Origin: Empedobacter stercoris
GTDB lineage: Bacteria; Bacteroidota; Bacteroidia; Flavobacteriales; Weeksellaceae
NCBI RefSeq assembly: GCF_020281205.1
Contig: NZ_JACXZC010000001.1
Span: 124,001-188,000, forward strand
Reading direction: 5' to 3'
DNA: 64,000 nt
A program made the position numbers and the translations under genes. Under the pieces are notes generated by a model. It ran no database searches. It saw only the letters and a list, made by a program, of their open reading frames with translations, and was not told the origin of the DNA. Positions 52,843 to 61,623 of this stretch are shown one piece after another (position 1 is the first letter of the stretch; each line of letters begins with the position of its first letter).

Positions 52843-53220
52843 ATGACAACAAATATTATTTTAACAACAGGTGTATACGATTTAATTAAAGACCATTTAA
52901 GAAGAAAAAAAGTAACAGCAGAACAGGAAGATATTTTAACGCAAGAATTAAGACATGCAGAGCAAATTCTTCGTCGCGATATGGCTGATAATATTGTTTC
53001 TGTTGGGAAAAAAGTAACGATTAAAGAATTGAATTCAAATCAAGAATATCAATTAAACTTCGTAGGTCCAGATAAAGCAAAACCAAAAAAGAATCGTCAC
53101 TCAATTTTGATGGACGAAGGTTTAGCAACAGTTGGTTACAAAACAGGTGATGTAGTAGAATGGCCAACAATTGATGGAGCAAAAAAATATGAAATTTTAA
53201 ATGTAGAAACTGTAGCTTAG
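52843..53220 (+). CDS. GreA/GreB C-terminal-domain (Rnk-like) protein
   Basis: 125 residues. A short N-terminal helical part (1-50) is followed by the FKBP-like domain of Gre factors: 'VSVGKKVTIKELNSNQEYQL' and 'HSILMDEGLATVGYKTGDVV' with the C-terminal 'KKYEILNVETV'. The coiled-coil tip needed for transcript cleavage is short or missing, so it may act as an Rnk- or Gfh-type RNA polymerase binder. It is preceded by a long structured leader and followed by a terminator. Confidence 0.8.
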   Translation: MTTNIILTTGVYDLIKDHLRRKKVTAEQEDILTQELRHAEQILRRDMADNIVSVGKKVTIKELNSNQEYQLNFVGPDKAKPKKNRHSILMDEGLATVGYKTGDVVEWPTIDGAKKYEILNVETVA

Positions 53221-53236
53221 TTTCTTAATTGAATAG

Positions 53237-53264
53237 AAAAACCGAGCAACTTTGCTCGGTTTTT
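53237..53264. terminator. Terminator between the Gre-like gene and murI
   Basis: A 13-bp stem (aaaaaccgagcaa / ttgctcggttttt) with a two-base loop, between convergent genes. Confidence 0.85.
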
Positions 53265-53287
53265 TGTTTTATATATTGGAAAAAAAA

Positions 53288-54097
53288 TCAAACTTCTAAA
53301 TGCGATGCTTTAATAGGTTGACCATAAAAAATAGTCGTATTCGCCTCAAAGTTTTCAGCATTGTCAGTTGTATAAAAGGTTAGCGAACTATTTTTAGAAC
53401 AATTATTCTCAATTTCTGGATGACGTTTCAAATAATCCATTAATTTATTCGCGACCAATTCTCCTTGCGAAAGAATCGTCACATGATTAGGAACGTATGT
53501 TTTGATAACTGGTAACAACAAAGGATAATGCGTACATGCTAAAACAATAGTATCAATTTCTGAAGATTGAGAAAATAAGCGTTTAATGTCTTTTTCCACA
53601 ATATCATGCGCAGCTTTACTGTTAATTTCATTGTTTTCGACCAAAGGAACCCAAAGTGGACATGCGTGTTGAAAAACATCTATTGTTGGATGAAATTTAT
53701 TAATTTCGATTTTATACGATTTAGACAAAACAGTTCCTTGTGTCGCTAAAATTCCAACTTTATTGTTGATCGTATATTCATTTATAGATTCGGTTGTTGG
53801 CCGAATAACGCCTAAAACTTTTTTCCCTCCGGGCAAATCATTTTGTTGAATTGTTCTCAACGCTTTGGCGGAAGCTGTGTTGCAAGCTAAAATTACCAAG
53901 TTGCAACCTAAGTCAAATAGTTTAAACACACATTCTTTTGTGTATTCATAAACCGTTTCAAACGAACGAATTCCATATGGAACACGTGCATTGTCACCTA
54001 AATAGATATAATCGTATTGAGGCATTTTTTTCTGAATTTCCTTAAAAACAGTTAAACCTCCATAACCAGAGTCAAAAACACCGATTGGTCCTTGCAT
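53288..54097 (-). CDS. murI: Glutamate racemase
   Basis: 269 residues from the ATG at 54097. MurI makes D-glutamate for peptidoglycan. Motifs: 'IGVFDSGYGGLTVFKEI' at the start, 'YLGDNARVPYG', catalytic Cys in 'VILACNTASAKAL' and the second Cys in 'VLACTHYPLLLP'. A TTG at 54121 would add eight residues, but the -7 box at 54119-54126 overlaps it, so it would lie before the transcript start. Confidence 0.94.
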   Translation of the reverse strand: MQGPIGVFDSGYGGLTVFKEIQKKMPQYDYIYLGDNARVPYGIRSFETVYEYTKECVFKLFDLGCNLVILACNTASAKALRTIQQNDLPGGKKVLGVIRPTTESINEYTINNKVGILATQGTVLSKSYKIEINKFHPTIDVFQHACPLWVPLVENNEINSKAAHDIVEKDIKRLFSQSSEIDTIVLACTHYPLLLPVIKTYVPNHVTILSQGELVANKLMDYLKRHPEIENNCSKNSSLTFYTTDNAENFEANTTIFYGQPIKASHLEV

Positions 54098-54118
54098 TTT
54101 AGCTTTTTTTATAGAGCA

Positions 54119-54126
54119 CAAAACTA
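54119..54126 (-). promoter_or_regulatory. -7 box for murI
   Basis: Reads TAGTTTTG on the minus strand (TAnnTTTG), 21 bases before the chosen ATG, and settles the start-codon choice. Confidence 0.5.
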
Positions 54127-54309
54127 CAAAATCTATTCAGCAATTGAAGATAAATTATATAGAGAACAAGTTTTTATTCTAATAGAAAATCATTTTACGA
54201 AAATTATATACATCATCTTCCGAATTATATAAATTATAAAGCTAAAAGAAGAACGAAATTTGTAATAGATAAATTGTAGATTTAATAGGACTCACAAAAA
54301 ATAATTCAA

Positions 54310-54882
54310 ATGGAAAATGTAAATAAATTATTTATAAAAAATATGGTTTGTCATCGCTGTAAAGTGGTGGTTGGACGAATTTTGAAAATGAATGCAATCG
54401 AAGCAAATCATATCGAATTAGGTGAAGTTGAGTTAACAAATCCAATCGATTCTGAAAAATTGAATCAAATAAAAGAAGAGTTAGAAGAAGTTGGTTTTGA
54501 ATTGATTGATGATAAGAGAAGTAAGTTAATCGAGCAAATTAAAACATTGATTATTCAATTAGTTCATCAAGAAAATAGCGAACTGAAAGTGAATTTATCA
54601 GATTTTTTGAGCGAGAAAACATCTGCAGATTATAAATATATTTCCAATCTTTTTTCGGAAATGGAAGGACAAACAATCGAGAAGTATTTTATTCAGCAAA
54701 AGATAGAAAAAGTCAAGGAGTTGATGGTTTATGACGAATTATCATTGAGCGAAATAGCTTTTCAATTAAACTATTCGAGCGTGGCGCATCTCAGTGCTCA
54801 ATTTAAAAAAGTAACAGGTTTAACGCCTTCTGTTTTTAAACAATTAAGTAAACACAACAGAAAGTCAATTGATAAAATATAA
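54310..54882 (+). CDS. AraC-type regulator with N-terminal heavy-metal-binding-like domain
   Basis: 190 residues. Residues 1-75 look like a heavy-metal-associated (HMA) domain: 'KLFIKNMVCHRCKVVVGRIL' has the CxxC at Cys14 and Cys17. The C-terminal AraC helix-turn-helix runs from about 105 to 185: 'SLSEIAFQLNYSSVAHLSAQ' then 'FKKVTGLTPSVFKQL'. The architecture suggests the regulator senses copper directly, which is inference. It opens the operon with the copper proteins downstream. The site 54198-54231 upstream carries two copies of a cgaa-ttatata-like motif that could be its operator. Confidence 0.83.
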   Translation: MENVNKLFIKNMVCHRCKVVVGRILKMNAIEANHIELGEVELTNPIDSEKLNQIKEELEEVGFELIDDKRSKLIEQIKTLIIQLVHQENSELKVNLSDFLSEKTSADYKYISNLFSEMEGQTIEKYFIQQKIEKVKELMVYDELSLSEIAFQLNYSSVAHLSAQFKKVTGLTPSVFKQLSKHNRKSIDKI

Positions 54883-54886
54883 AAGT

Positions 54887-55711
54887 ATGATAAAATATAG
54901 TTTGTTTTTAATCGTCAATCTTTTTGCTTTTGTGGTAAATGCGCAAAGCAAAAATCTTGAAACGAAATCATTCGAGGTAAGAAGTAATTGTAATTCAGCT
55001 AAGGAATTAATCGAAAATGTAGGAAATCAAAAACGTATTTCGAAAGTATCTTACGACACGACTTCTCAAATCGCCACGATTTCTTATGATCCAACCAAAA
55101 CAACTTCAAACGAAATTTTAAAGAATATCGCTTTGTCAGGTTTTGATAATTCTGAATATTTTGCTCCAGATGAAGCGTATCTAAAATTAAGACAAGATTG
55201 TCAATACCCACGCGATAAAAAAATGGTAATAAATTATCAAGAAATGAATCATGCTGACCAACATCAAGTGAAAAATGAAGTGAATCAAAATCAACTTTCT
55301 TTGGTTTTTGATGCATATTTTTTATTAAAAGATGCTTTTGTTGCAGGGAATGCAAATGAAATTTCAACACAAATAACGGCTTTTTCTCAATCAATTTCTA
55401 AAGTAGAAATGAGAAAACTTTCGCATGAAACACATATGGTTTGGATGGATGTTTTAAAGGATTTAGAATCCATTTCAAAACAAATTTCTCATGAAAAAAA
55501 CATTGAAAAACAACGCGAATTGTTTGCGAAATTATCTGAACCAATGTACAAATTAGCTCAAAAAGAAAATTTAGGTTATTCCATTTATTACCAAAATTGT
55601 CCCATGTTTAAAGGAGGTTCAAATTGGTTGAGTAAAGATTCATCCATCAAAAATCCTTTTTACGGGAATCAAATGTTAACATGTGGAAGTACAATAGAAA
55701 CTCTAAAATAG
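54887..55711 (+). CDS. DUF3347 protein with HMA-like domain, periplasmic
   Basis: 274 residues from the ATG at 54887, giving a signal peptide ending VNAQ. Residues 25-90 resemble an HMA fold ('TISYDPTKTTSNEILKNIAL') but 'VRSNCNSAKELIENV' has one Cys only. From about 120 to 274 the DUF3347 pattern follows: 'LSLVFDAYFLLKDAFVAGNA' and 'IYYQNCPMFKGGSNWLSKDS', the site seen in copper-efflux proteins of Bacteroidota. A TTG at 54869 would overlap the regulator and is rejected. Likely periplasmic copper binder. Confidence 0.78.
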   Translation: MIKYSLFLIVNLFAFVVNAQSKNLETKSFEVRSNCNSAKELIENVGNQKRISKVSYDTTSQIATISYDPTKTTSNEILKNIALSGFDNSEYFAPDEAYLKLRQDCQYPRDKKMVINYQEMNHADQHQVKNEVNQNQLSLVFDAYFLLKDAFVAGNANEISTQITAFSQSISKVEMRKLSHETHMVWMDVLKDLESISKQISHEKNIEKQRELFAKLSEPMYKLAQKENLGYSIYYQNCPMFKGGSNWLSKDSSIKNPFYGNQMLTCGSTIETLK

Positions 55712-55717
55712 AAACAA

Positions 55718-56152
55718 ATGATAAATATACAATCACTTTTAGGAATCGCTTTTTTATCAACAATAGTTTTGGTTTCTTGTCAAAATAAAGCCGATGAAAA
55801 TCAAACAGAAATTTCTCCTACCGAACATATAGTTGCTCACCAAGACGTATCGAATCTTGTTGCTTATAATGTAGGAGATAAAGTACCAAATAGTCAAGTT
55901 TGTATGGTAAACAACGCTTATATGGGAAAAGATCAGTTCGAAGTGCCTTATGACGGGAAAACATATTACGGTTGTTGTAATATGTGTGTAGAAAGAATTC
56001 CAAATGATGAAAGTGCTCGTTCTGCAATTGATCCGTTTACGAATAAAAAAGTTGATAAAGCAAATGCGTATATCGTTTTGAAGGATCAAATGGGAAATGT
56101 TGATTATTTTGAGAATGAAGAGAATTATAGAAAGTTTAATCAGATAAAATAA
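55718..56152 (+). CDS. Cys-rich lipoprotein, TRASH/NosL-like
   Basis: 144 residues with a lipobox (LVSC, Cys21). The core 'VCMVNNAYMGKDQFEVPYDG' followed by 'KTYYGCCNMCVERIPND' contains four cysteines arranged as C...GCCNMC, like a TRASH/YHS metal-binding domain. It probably binds copper in the periplasm; function by context only. Six bases after the DUF3347 gene, five before the oxidase. Confidence 0.68.
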   Translation: MINIQSLLGIAFLSTIVLVSCQNKADENQTEISPTEHIVAHQDVSNLVAYNVGDKVPNSQVCMVNNAYMGKDQFEVPYDGKTYYGCCNMCVERIPNDESARSAIDPFTNKKVDKANAYIVLKDQMGNVDYFENEENYRKFNQIK

Positions 56153-56157
56153 AAGTT

Positions 56158-58371
56158 ATGAGAAAATTTATTTTTATTTCTATTATTGCTTTTTCTATAT
56201 CTGTTATTGCTCAAAAACGTGTCGAATATGATTTGTATGTACATGATACCATTGTTAATTATTCGGGAAAAGAACGTAAAGCAATTGCAGTAAATGGTCA
56301 AATTCCAATGCCAACTTTAGAGTTTACTGAATGCGATACGGCTGTTATTCGTGTACATAATCAATTGAAAGAAGATACCTCGTTGCATTGGCACGGCTTG
56401 TGGTTGCCAAATAAGGAAGATGGTGTACCTATGTTAACACAAGACGGAATAAAACCTGGTGAAACGTTTACCTATTCGTTTCCAATTATTCAGAACGGAA
56501 CACACTGGTATCACAGTCATTCGGGTTATCAAGAACAGATTGGAATGTATGGATCGATGGTGTTGAAAAAACATGCCAACGACCCAACGTTCAGAAAAGG
56601 AATTGATGATCTACCTGTTGTTAACGTGATGTTGAGCGAATGGACAGATCTTAATCCAAGAAATATTCAACGAATGTTACACAATGCAAACGATTGGGCA
56701 GGAATCAAAAAAGGATCTACGCAAAGTTATGCAGAAGCAATACGAGAAGGTCATTTTGGAACGAAAATCATCAACGAATGGAAGCGTATGCTGGCTATGG
56801 ATGTGAGTGATGTGTTTTATGATAAATTTTTGATAAACGGAGCAAATGAAAGTCAATTAAAGCAATTTAAAGCTGGCGATAAAGTCCGCCTACGAATTTC
56901 GAATGGTGGTGCATCATCTTATTTTTGGTTGCGTTATGCGGGAGGAAAAATTACAGTAGTTGCCAACGACGGAAATGATGTAGAGCCTTTAGACGTAGAT
57001 CGTTTGATTATTGGTGTTTCCGAAACCTATGATGTGGTTGTGACGATTCCAGAAGAAGGTATTTCATATGAATTTCAAGCAACTTCGGAAGACAGAACAG
57101 GTTCAGCTTCGTTATTTCTTGGTGATGGAAAAAAACAACTGATAGAACCACTCCCGAAATTAAAATACTTTGAAGGAATGAAGATGATGAACGACATGAT
57201 GAACATGGACGGTTCGATGAATGATATGGGTATGAAAATGAGTTTGCAACAAATGGATATGAATACGGTAATGTATCCTGAAATTACAGGCGAATCGAAT
57301 AAAAAAACTCGAAAAAAGAATAAAGAAAGTGATCATTCTGCTCATGGAAATTCATCTTCAAATATTGTGACCTTAAATTACGGAATGCTAAAAGCTCCTG
57401 AAAACACAGAACTTCCAAAAGATGCACCTGTAAAAGAAATGCGTTTTGAATTAACAGGAAATATGAACCGGTATGTATGGAGTATGGACAATAAAGTATT
57501 GTCTGAAGTAGATAAAATTCCAGTTAAAAAAGGCGAAATTTTACGCATTACGTTGTACAATAATTCCATGATGCGCCACCCAATGCATTTACATGGTTTC
57601 GATTTTCGAGTGATTAATAAAAATGGCGCATATTCACCGTTGAAAAATGTATTGGATATTATGCCAATGGAAACGAATGTAATCGAATTTCAAGCAAATA
57701 CAGAAGGTGATTGGTTTTTCCATTGTCATATTTTGTATCACATGATGGCAGGAATGAACCGTGTTTTTGAAGTTGGAGATTATCAGAATCCATATATTCA
57801 CGATCAAGCAAAAATGTATAAAATGTTGCAAATGGATAGCAATATGAAACATTTTATGGCTGAAAATGACTTTGCAACAAATGGTTTAGATGGATCGTTT
57901 ATGGTACAAGATGCACGTTGGGCACTGACTTCGGAATGGGGAATTGGTTACAAACCTGAACATGGCTACGAAGTGGAAACACATTTGGGAAGATATTTTG
58001 GGAAGAATCAGTTTTTACAAGCGTTCATTGGATTTGATTGGAATCAACATCGAACGAAACGTCACAAAGTAGAAAAAAATATTTTTGGACAAAAAACAGC
58101 TCGAAATAAAGGTTTATTCAGTGCAGGTTTTGTGTATAAATTACCAATGTTGATTGATTTTCAGACCGAAATTTACCACACAGGAAAAGTGCGTTTACAA
58201 TTAATGCGCAAAGATATTCCGATTTCAAAACGTGTAAGAGCAGGTTTTATGTGGAATACTGATAAAGAATATATGGGAGAATTAAGTTACATCTTAAATA
58301 AAAATATGCACATCCGAACACATTATGACAGCGATATGAAATTTGGTGTAGGATTAAAATTGGTGTATTAG
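56158..58371 (+). CDS. Multicopper oxidase, CopA-type, with Met-rich linker and C-terminal barrel-like extension
   Basis: 737 residues with a signal peptide (1-18). Copper ligands of the four motifs: HWHG (77-80), HWYHSH (116-121), HPMHLH (474-479) and HCHILYHMMAGM (522-533), which includes the type 1 site. A Met-rich stretch at 341-372 ('MKMMNDMMNMDGSMNDMGMK') likely binds Cu(I). The oxidase should convert Cu(I) to less toxic Cu(II). Residues 560-737 are an added domain with CopB-like features ('LTSEWGIGYKPEHGYEVETH') and a final 'GVGLKLVY', resembling an outer-membrane barrel. Last gene of the unit. Confidence 0.9.
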   Translation: MRKFIFISIIAFSISVIAQKRVEYDLYVHDTIVNYSGKERKAIAVNGQIPMPTLEFTECDTAVIRVHNQLKEDTSLHWHGLWLPNKEDGVPMLTQDGIKPGETFTYSFPIIQNGTHWYHSHSGYQEQIGMYGSMVLKKHANDPTFRKGIDDLPVVNVMLSEWTDLNPRNIQRMLHNANDWAGIKKGSTQSYAEAIREGHFGTKIINEWKRMLAMDVSDVFYDKFLINGANESQLKQFKAGDKVRLRISNGGASSYFWLRYAGGKITVVANDGNDVEPLDVDRLIIGVSETYDVVVTIPEEGISYEFQATSEDRTGSASLFLGDGKKQLIEPLPKLKYFEGMKMMNDMMNMDGSMNDMGMKMSLQQMDMNTVMYPEITGESNKKTRKKNKESDHSAHGNSSSNIVTLNYGMLKAPENTELPKDAPVKEMRFELTGNMNRYVWSMDNKVLSEVDKIPVKKGEILRITLYNNSMMRHPMHLHGFDFRVINKNGAYSPLKNVLDIMPMETNVIEFQANTEGDWFFHCHILYHMMAGMNRVFEVGDYQNPYIHDQAKMYKMLQMDSNMKHFMAENDFATNGLDGSFMVQDARWALTSEWGIGYKPEHGYEVETHLGRYFGKNQFLQAFIGFDWNQHRTKRHKVEKNIFGQKTARNKGLFSAGFVYKLPMLIDFQTEIYHTGKVRLQLMRKDIPISKRVRAGFMWNTDKEYMGELSYILNKNMHIRTHYDSDMKFGVGLKLVY

Positions 58372-58388
58372 AAGATAATCAAAAACAA

Positions 58389-58420
58389 AAACGGTAAAGT
58401 TTTCTTTTCCGTTTTTTTTT
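58389..58420. terminator. Terminator after the multicopper oxidase gene
   Basis: An imperfect stem (aacggtaaag / cttttccgtt with one mismatch) followed by a long T run. Confidence 0.65.
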
Positions 58421-58451
58421 TGATTAAAAAACTTATTAACAATATATCTAA

Positions 58452-58922
58452 CTACTTTTTAGTCAAAATATAATTGTTTGCTAAAGGTCCATCAATTTCC
58501 TCGCCTTCTTGCGATAAAACAATTAATTTATTTTCTCCTACTTTGTAAAAATACCTGTTTTTATCTTTTGTATCCAAAAATATTGCGTTGTTATCTGCTG
58601 TCCATTCAAACTGTCCTTGCTCTTCAAATGTTGTATTTCCTTTCATGTAGTCAGAAACAATTTTTATTGTTTCATCTTTATTTAAAGTAACAGTTGTTTT
58701 AATTCCAGGGCAATCGGCACAAGGTAGTACACCTTCGTAAGTTCCTACCCAATCAATAGATGTTTTTGAATTGTGTATATCCGCTATGGTATCATTTTGA
58801 ATGATTGATGCACTTGAATCACTTATTACTTCTTTTGTATTGTTAATACTTTCTTCTTTTTTTGTTTCGCAGCTCATCATAATAGAAACAGTAAAGAGAG
58901 TTAGGATAATCGATTTTTTCAT
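58452..58922 (-). CDS. NlpE-like copper-resistance lipoprotein
   Basis: 156 residues with a lipobox (IMMSC, Cys18). The NlpE N-domain pattern 'GTYEGVLPCADCPGIKTTVT' with the CxxC is present near 62-81. In E. coli NlpE reports surface contact and envelope or copper stress. Here it lies convergent to the oxidase gene. It has no second (OB-fold) domain, so it is a short version. Confidence 0.83.
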   Translation of the reverse strand: MKKSIILTLFTVSIMMSCETKKEESINNTKEVISDSSASIIQNDTIADIHNSKTSIDWVGTYEGVLPCADCPGIKTTVTLNKDETIKIVSDYMKGNTTFEEQGQFEWTADNNAIFLDTKDKNRYFYKVGENKLIVLSQEGEEIDGPLANNYILTKK

Positions 58923-59075
58923 CTGAATATAGTTTTGATTTTCTTGTGTAGTTCAAATAATATTCCAAAAACGGTTAAGAATAAGATATAGATTTTATTT
59001 GAAGCATAATCTATTATTTAGGATGTAAAATCTTTCAAAAAAACATTGTAAATTAGCCAATCAGAAAAGTAATGT

Positions 59076-59945
59076 ATGAGTGTTGAGCTATTGCCAGATG
59101 GAAGAGTAAAGAAACCTGAATGGTTACGTGTGAAATTACCAACAGGAAAAAAACATCGTGAATTAAGAGGTTTAGTCGATAAATATAAATTGAACACCAT
59201 TTGCCAAAGTGGAAGTTGTCCAAATATGGGTGAATGTTGGGGTGAAGGAACTGCAACATTTATGATTTTGGGTAATGTATGTACACGTTCTTGTGGATTT
59301 TGTGGTGTAAAAACGGGGCGCCCAGAACAAGTAGATTGGGCAGAGCCAGAAAAAGTAGCACGTTCTATTAAATTGATGCAGATCAAACATGCTGTTTTAA
59401 CGTCTGTAGATCGTGATGATTTAAAGGATATGGGGTCAATTATTTGGGCAGAAACGATACATGCAGTGCGTAGAATAAGTCCAGGAACTACAATGGAAAC
59501 ATTGATTCCTGATTTTCAAGGAATCGAAAAACATATCGATCGTATTGTGGAAGCTGGACCAGAAGTTTTATCTCATAATATGGAGACTGTTCGTCGTTTA
59601 ACAAGAGAAGTTCGTATACAAGCCAAATATGATCGTTCGTTAGACGTTTTACGTTATGCGAAAGAAGCTGGTCAACGTCGTACAAAGACAGGAATAATGC
59701 TTGGTTTAGGAGAGTTTGAAGATGAGGTTTTTGAAACAATTCAGGAAGTAGCAGATGCAAATGTAGATGTAATTACAATTGGACAATATTTGCAACCAAC
59801 AAAAAAACATTTACCTCTAAAAGAATTTATCACACCAGAACAATTCAAAAAATATGAGGATTTTGCTCGCGGATTAGGATTCCGTCATGTGGAATCTGGA
59901 CCATTGGTTCGTTCTTCTTACCACGCTGAGAAACATATTTTATAA
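59076..59945 (+). CDS. lipA: Lipoyl synthase
   Basis: 289 residues. LipA inserts two sulfurs into octanoyl chains on lipoyl proteins. It has both iron-sulfur motifs: 'CQSGSCPNMGECWGEGTATF' (auxiliary cluster) and 'CTRSCGFCGVKTGRP' (radical SAM CxxxCxxC). 'RSSYHAEKHIL' closes it with the typical RSSYHAE. Lipoate is needed by GcvT's partner GcvH and by 2-oxoacid dehydrogenases. Confidence 0.97.
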   Translation: MSVELLPDGRVKKPEWLRVKLPTGKKHRELRGLVDKYKLNTICQSGSCPNMGECWGEGTATFMILGNVCTRSCGFCGVKTGRPEQVDWAEPEKVARSIKLMQIKHAVLTSVDRDDLKDMGSIIWAETIHAVRRISPGTTMETLIPDFQGIEKHIDRIVEAGPEVLSHNMETVRRLTREVRIQAKYDRSLDVLRYAKEAGQRRTKTGIMLGLGEFEDEVFETIQEVADANVDVITIGQYLQPTKKHLPLKEFITPEQFKKYEDFARGLGFRHVESGPLVRSSYHAEKHIL

Positions 59946-59969
59946 AAATAATTTAAATTTAATATTTAG

Positions 59970-60000
59970 AAGAGTTGCAATGATTTGTAACTCTTTTTTT
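59970..60000 (+). terminator. lipA terminator
   Basis: An 11-bp stem (aagagttgcaa / ttgtaactctt, one G-T pair) then a T run. Confidence 0.75.
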
Positions 60001-60025
60001 TATTTTTAAAATATAAATTACAATT

Positions 60026-60814
60026 ATGAAAAACTTCTTAACACTAATTATCATTTTTTCAAGTTTTGCGCAAGCGCAAGTTTATGAAGTGAAAGTAAGA
60101 TTTAAACATCATACAAAGTATACTTCAGAATATATTGAAAAAGTTTTTTCAGATATTAAAAATGAAGAACAAAGAAAATGGAATATTGAACAGAATGAAA
60201 ATCCAAAACCAATAGATTTTTTAATTTATTCTTCTAAAAATGAGCAAAATTCTGTTGAACAAGAAAAAATTAATAACGATCAAAATTATCAGGGAGAAAT
60301 TAAAAAATCAGTTGTAGGACTGCCTTTAGGAGTGACATATTCAGATTTTAGATTGAATGAAAATTATAAAGAAGAAGATGTTTACGGTAAAAAATATATT
60401 GTCAAAAATCCAATAGAAGAGTTAGTTTGGGAATATTCAAACGAAACAAAAGAAATATTGGGTTATAAAGTTTATAAAGCAACTTCTGATTTTAAAAAAT
60501 ATAAAGTAGAAGCATGGTATACCAAAGAAATTGATTTTGATTTTATGCCGATAAATGTAAAACCAATTGAAGGATTTGTTTTAGAGATGAATTTATTTGT
60601 TGAAAGTGAAAAAGTTGGACGAATGGATAATATTATTTGTGTAGAAGCTATTCAACCAAATGTAAAAAAATATAAATTCAAAAATCCTCTTAAAGCTGAT
60701 AAAGCTTCAAAATTACCTATTGTATCTCAACAAGAAATAGCAAAAATTTATGACGAAGCCAACAAGAAACGTAACGAAATGTATAATAACACTCAAGGAA
60801 TTGATAAAAAATAA
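60026..60814 (+). CDS. GLPGLI-family secreted protein
   Basis: 262 residues with a signal peptide (1-18, ending AQAQ). The family signature region 'VEAWYTKEIDFDFMPINVKP' then 'IEGFVLEMNLFVE' is a divergent form of the GLPGLILE motif. Members are periplasmic or surface proteins of unknown role, common in flavobacteria. A paralogue follows two bases after its stop codon, with a nearly identical first 20 codons, so the pair arose by duplication. Confidence 0.8.
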   Translation: MKNFLTLIIIFSSFAQAQVYEVKVRFKHHTKYTSEYIEKVFSDIKNEEQRKWNIEQNENPKPIDFLIYSSKNEQNSVEQEKINNDQNYQGEIKKSVVGLPLGVTYSDFRLNENYKEEDVYGKKYIVKNPIEELVWEYSNETKEILGYKVYKATSDFKKYKVEAWYTKEIDFDFMPINVKPIEGFVLEMNLFVESEKVGRMDNIICVEAIQPNVKKYKFKNPLKADKASKLPIVSQQEIAKIYDEANKKRNEMYNNTQGIDKK

Positions 60815-60816
60815 AT

Positions 60817-61575
60817 ATGAGAAAGCTATTAACACTAATTATCATCATTTCTAGTTTTGCGCAAGCTCAGTTTTATGAAATAGCATAGGAAGTTCAACCT
60901 CAAATTCATTTTACAGATAAAGCTTTAGAAAATTTGAAACAATATTATCCAGATCAAAAACAACGTGAAGAATTCTTAGAGTCTGCAAAAAAAATTCCTT
61001 CTCAGTTTTATAGTTTTAAGTATAATGAATCACAAAGTCAATCAGAATACATTGATAAAGTAGATAACTCTCAAGAAGCACCGCAAAGCTTTATGGGAAT
61101 TAGTCCTGATATTGGAGCTAATCCAATTTTTAATTATGAAGACAATTTATATTTTAACGAAGTAGATATGTTTACAGGGAATAAATTCCTTGTTTACGAT
61201 TCTTTAGAAAAAGTAAATTTTGTAGAAACAGGAAAAACAAAAACTATCCTTGGGATTGAAACGAAAGAAGCGACAGCTAAATATAAAAACTATGATTTAA
61301 TTGCTTGGTATGCTCCTCAAATTTCTTATTCATATTCACCAGATAAATTTTATGGTACAAAAGGTTTGATTTTAGAATTGCATTATAAATATTTGAGAGA
61401 TGATATTGAAGTCATGATTTCGTGGAATGCAACGAAGAAAAAAGAATTAAAAAAATCTCCTGTTTTCAAAATCAATAACAAATTGAAAAAAGTTTCTCAA
61501 GCAGAATTTCTTCAAATGATTGATGATTCAACCCAAATTCAGCGAGAAGCCTATAATCAAGGAGTTGAAAAATAA
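60817..61575 (+). pseudogene. Second GLPGLI gene, interrupted by an in-frame amber stop
   Basis: The ATG at 60817 begins a frame with a signal peptide almost identical to its neighbour (MRKLLTLIIIISSFAQAQFY) but meets TAG at 60886-60888, codon 24. The same frame then runs open to 61575, with 'LIAWYAPQISYSYSPDKFYG' and 'TKGLILELHYKYL', a clear GLPGLI region. Without the stop it would be about 252 residues. A C-to-T change (CAG to TAG) would explain it. Translation from TTG at 60934 would lack a signal peptide. Probably a recent pseudogene. Confidence 0.8.
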
Positions 61576-61588
61576 TTATTAAAACACT

Positions 61589-61618
61589 AAACTTGCTTAA
61601 CTTTAAGCAAGTTTTTTT
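61589..61618 (+). terminator. Terminator after the GLPGLI pair
   Basis: A 12-bp perfect stem (aaacttgcttaa / ttaagcaagttt), two-base loop, then a T run directly before cinA. Confidence 0.85.
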
Positions 61619-61623
61619 ATATC

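Noticed and set aside
54098-54121. Extended murI start at TTG
   Set aside because: It coincides with a -7 promoter box, and MurI proteins normally start close to the GVFDSGxGG motif.
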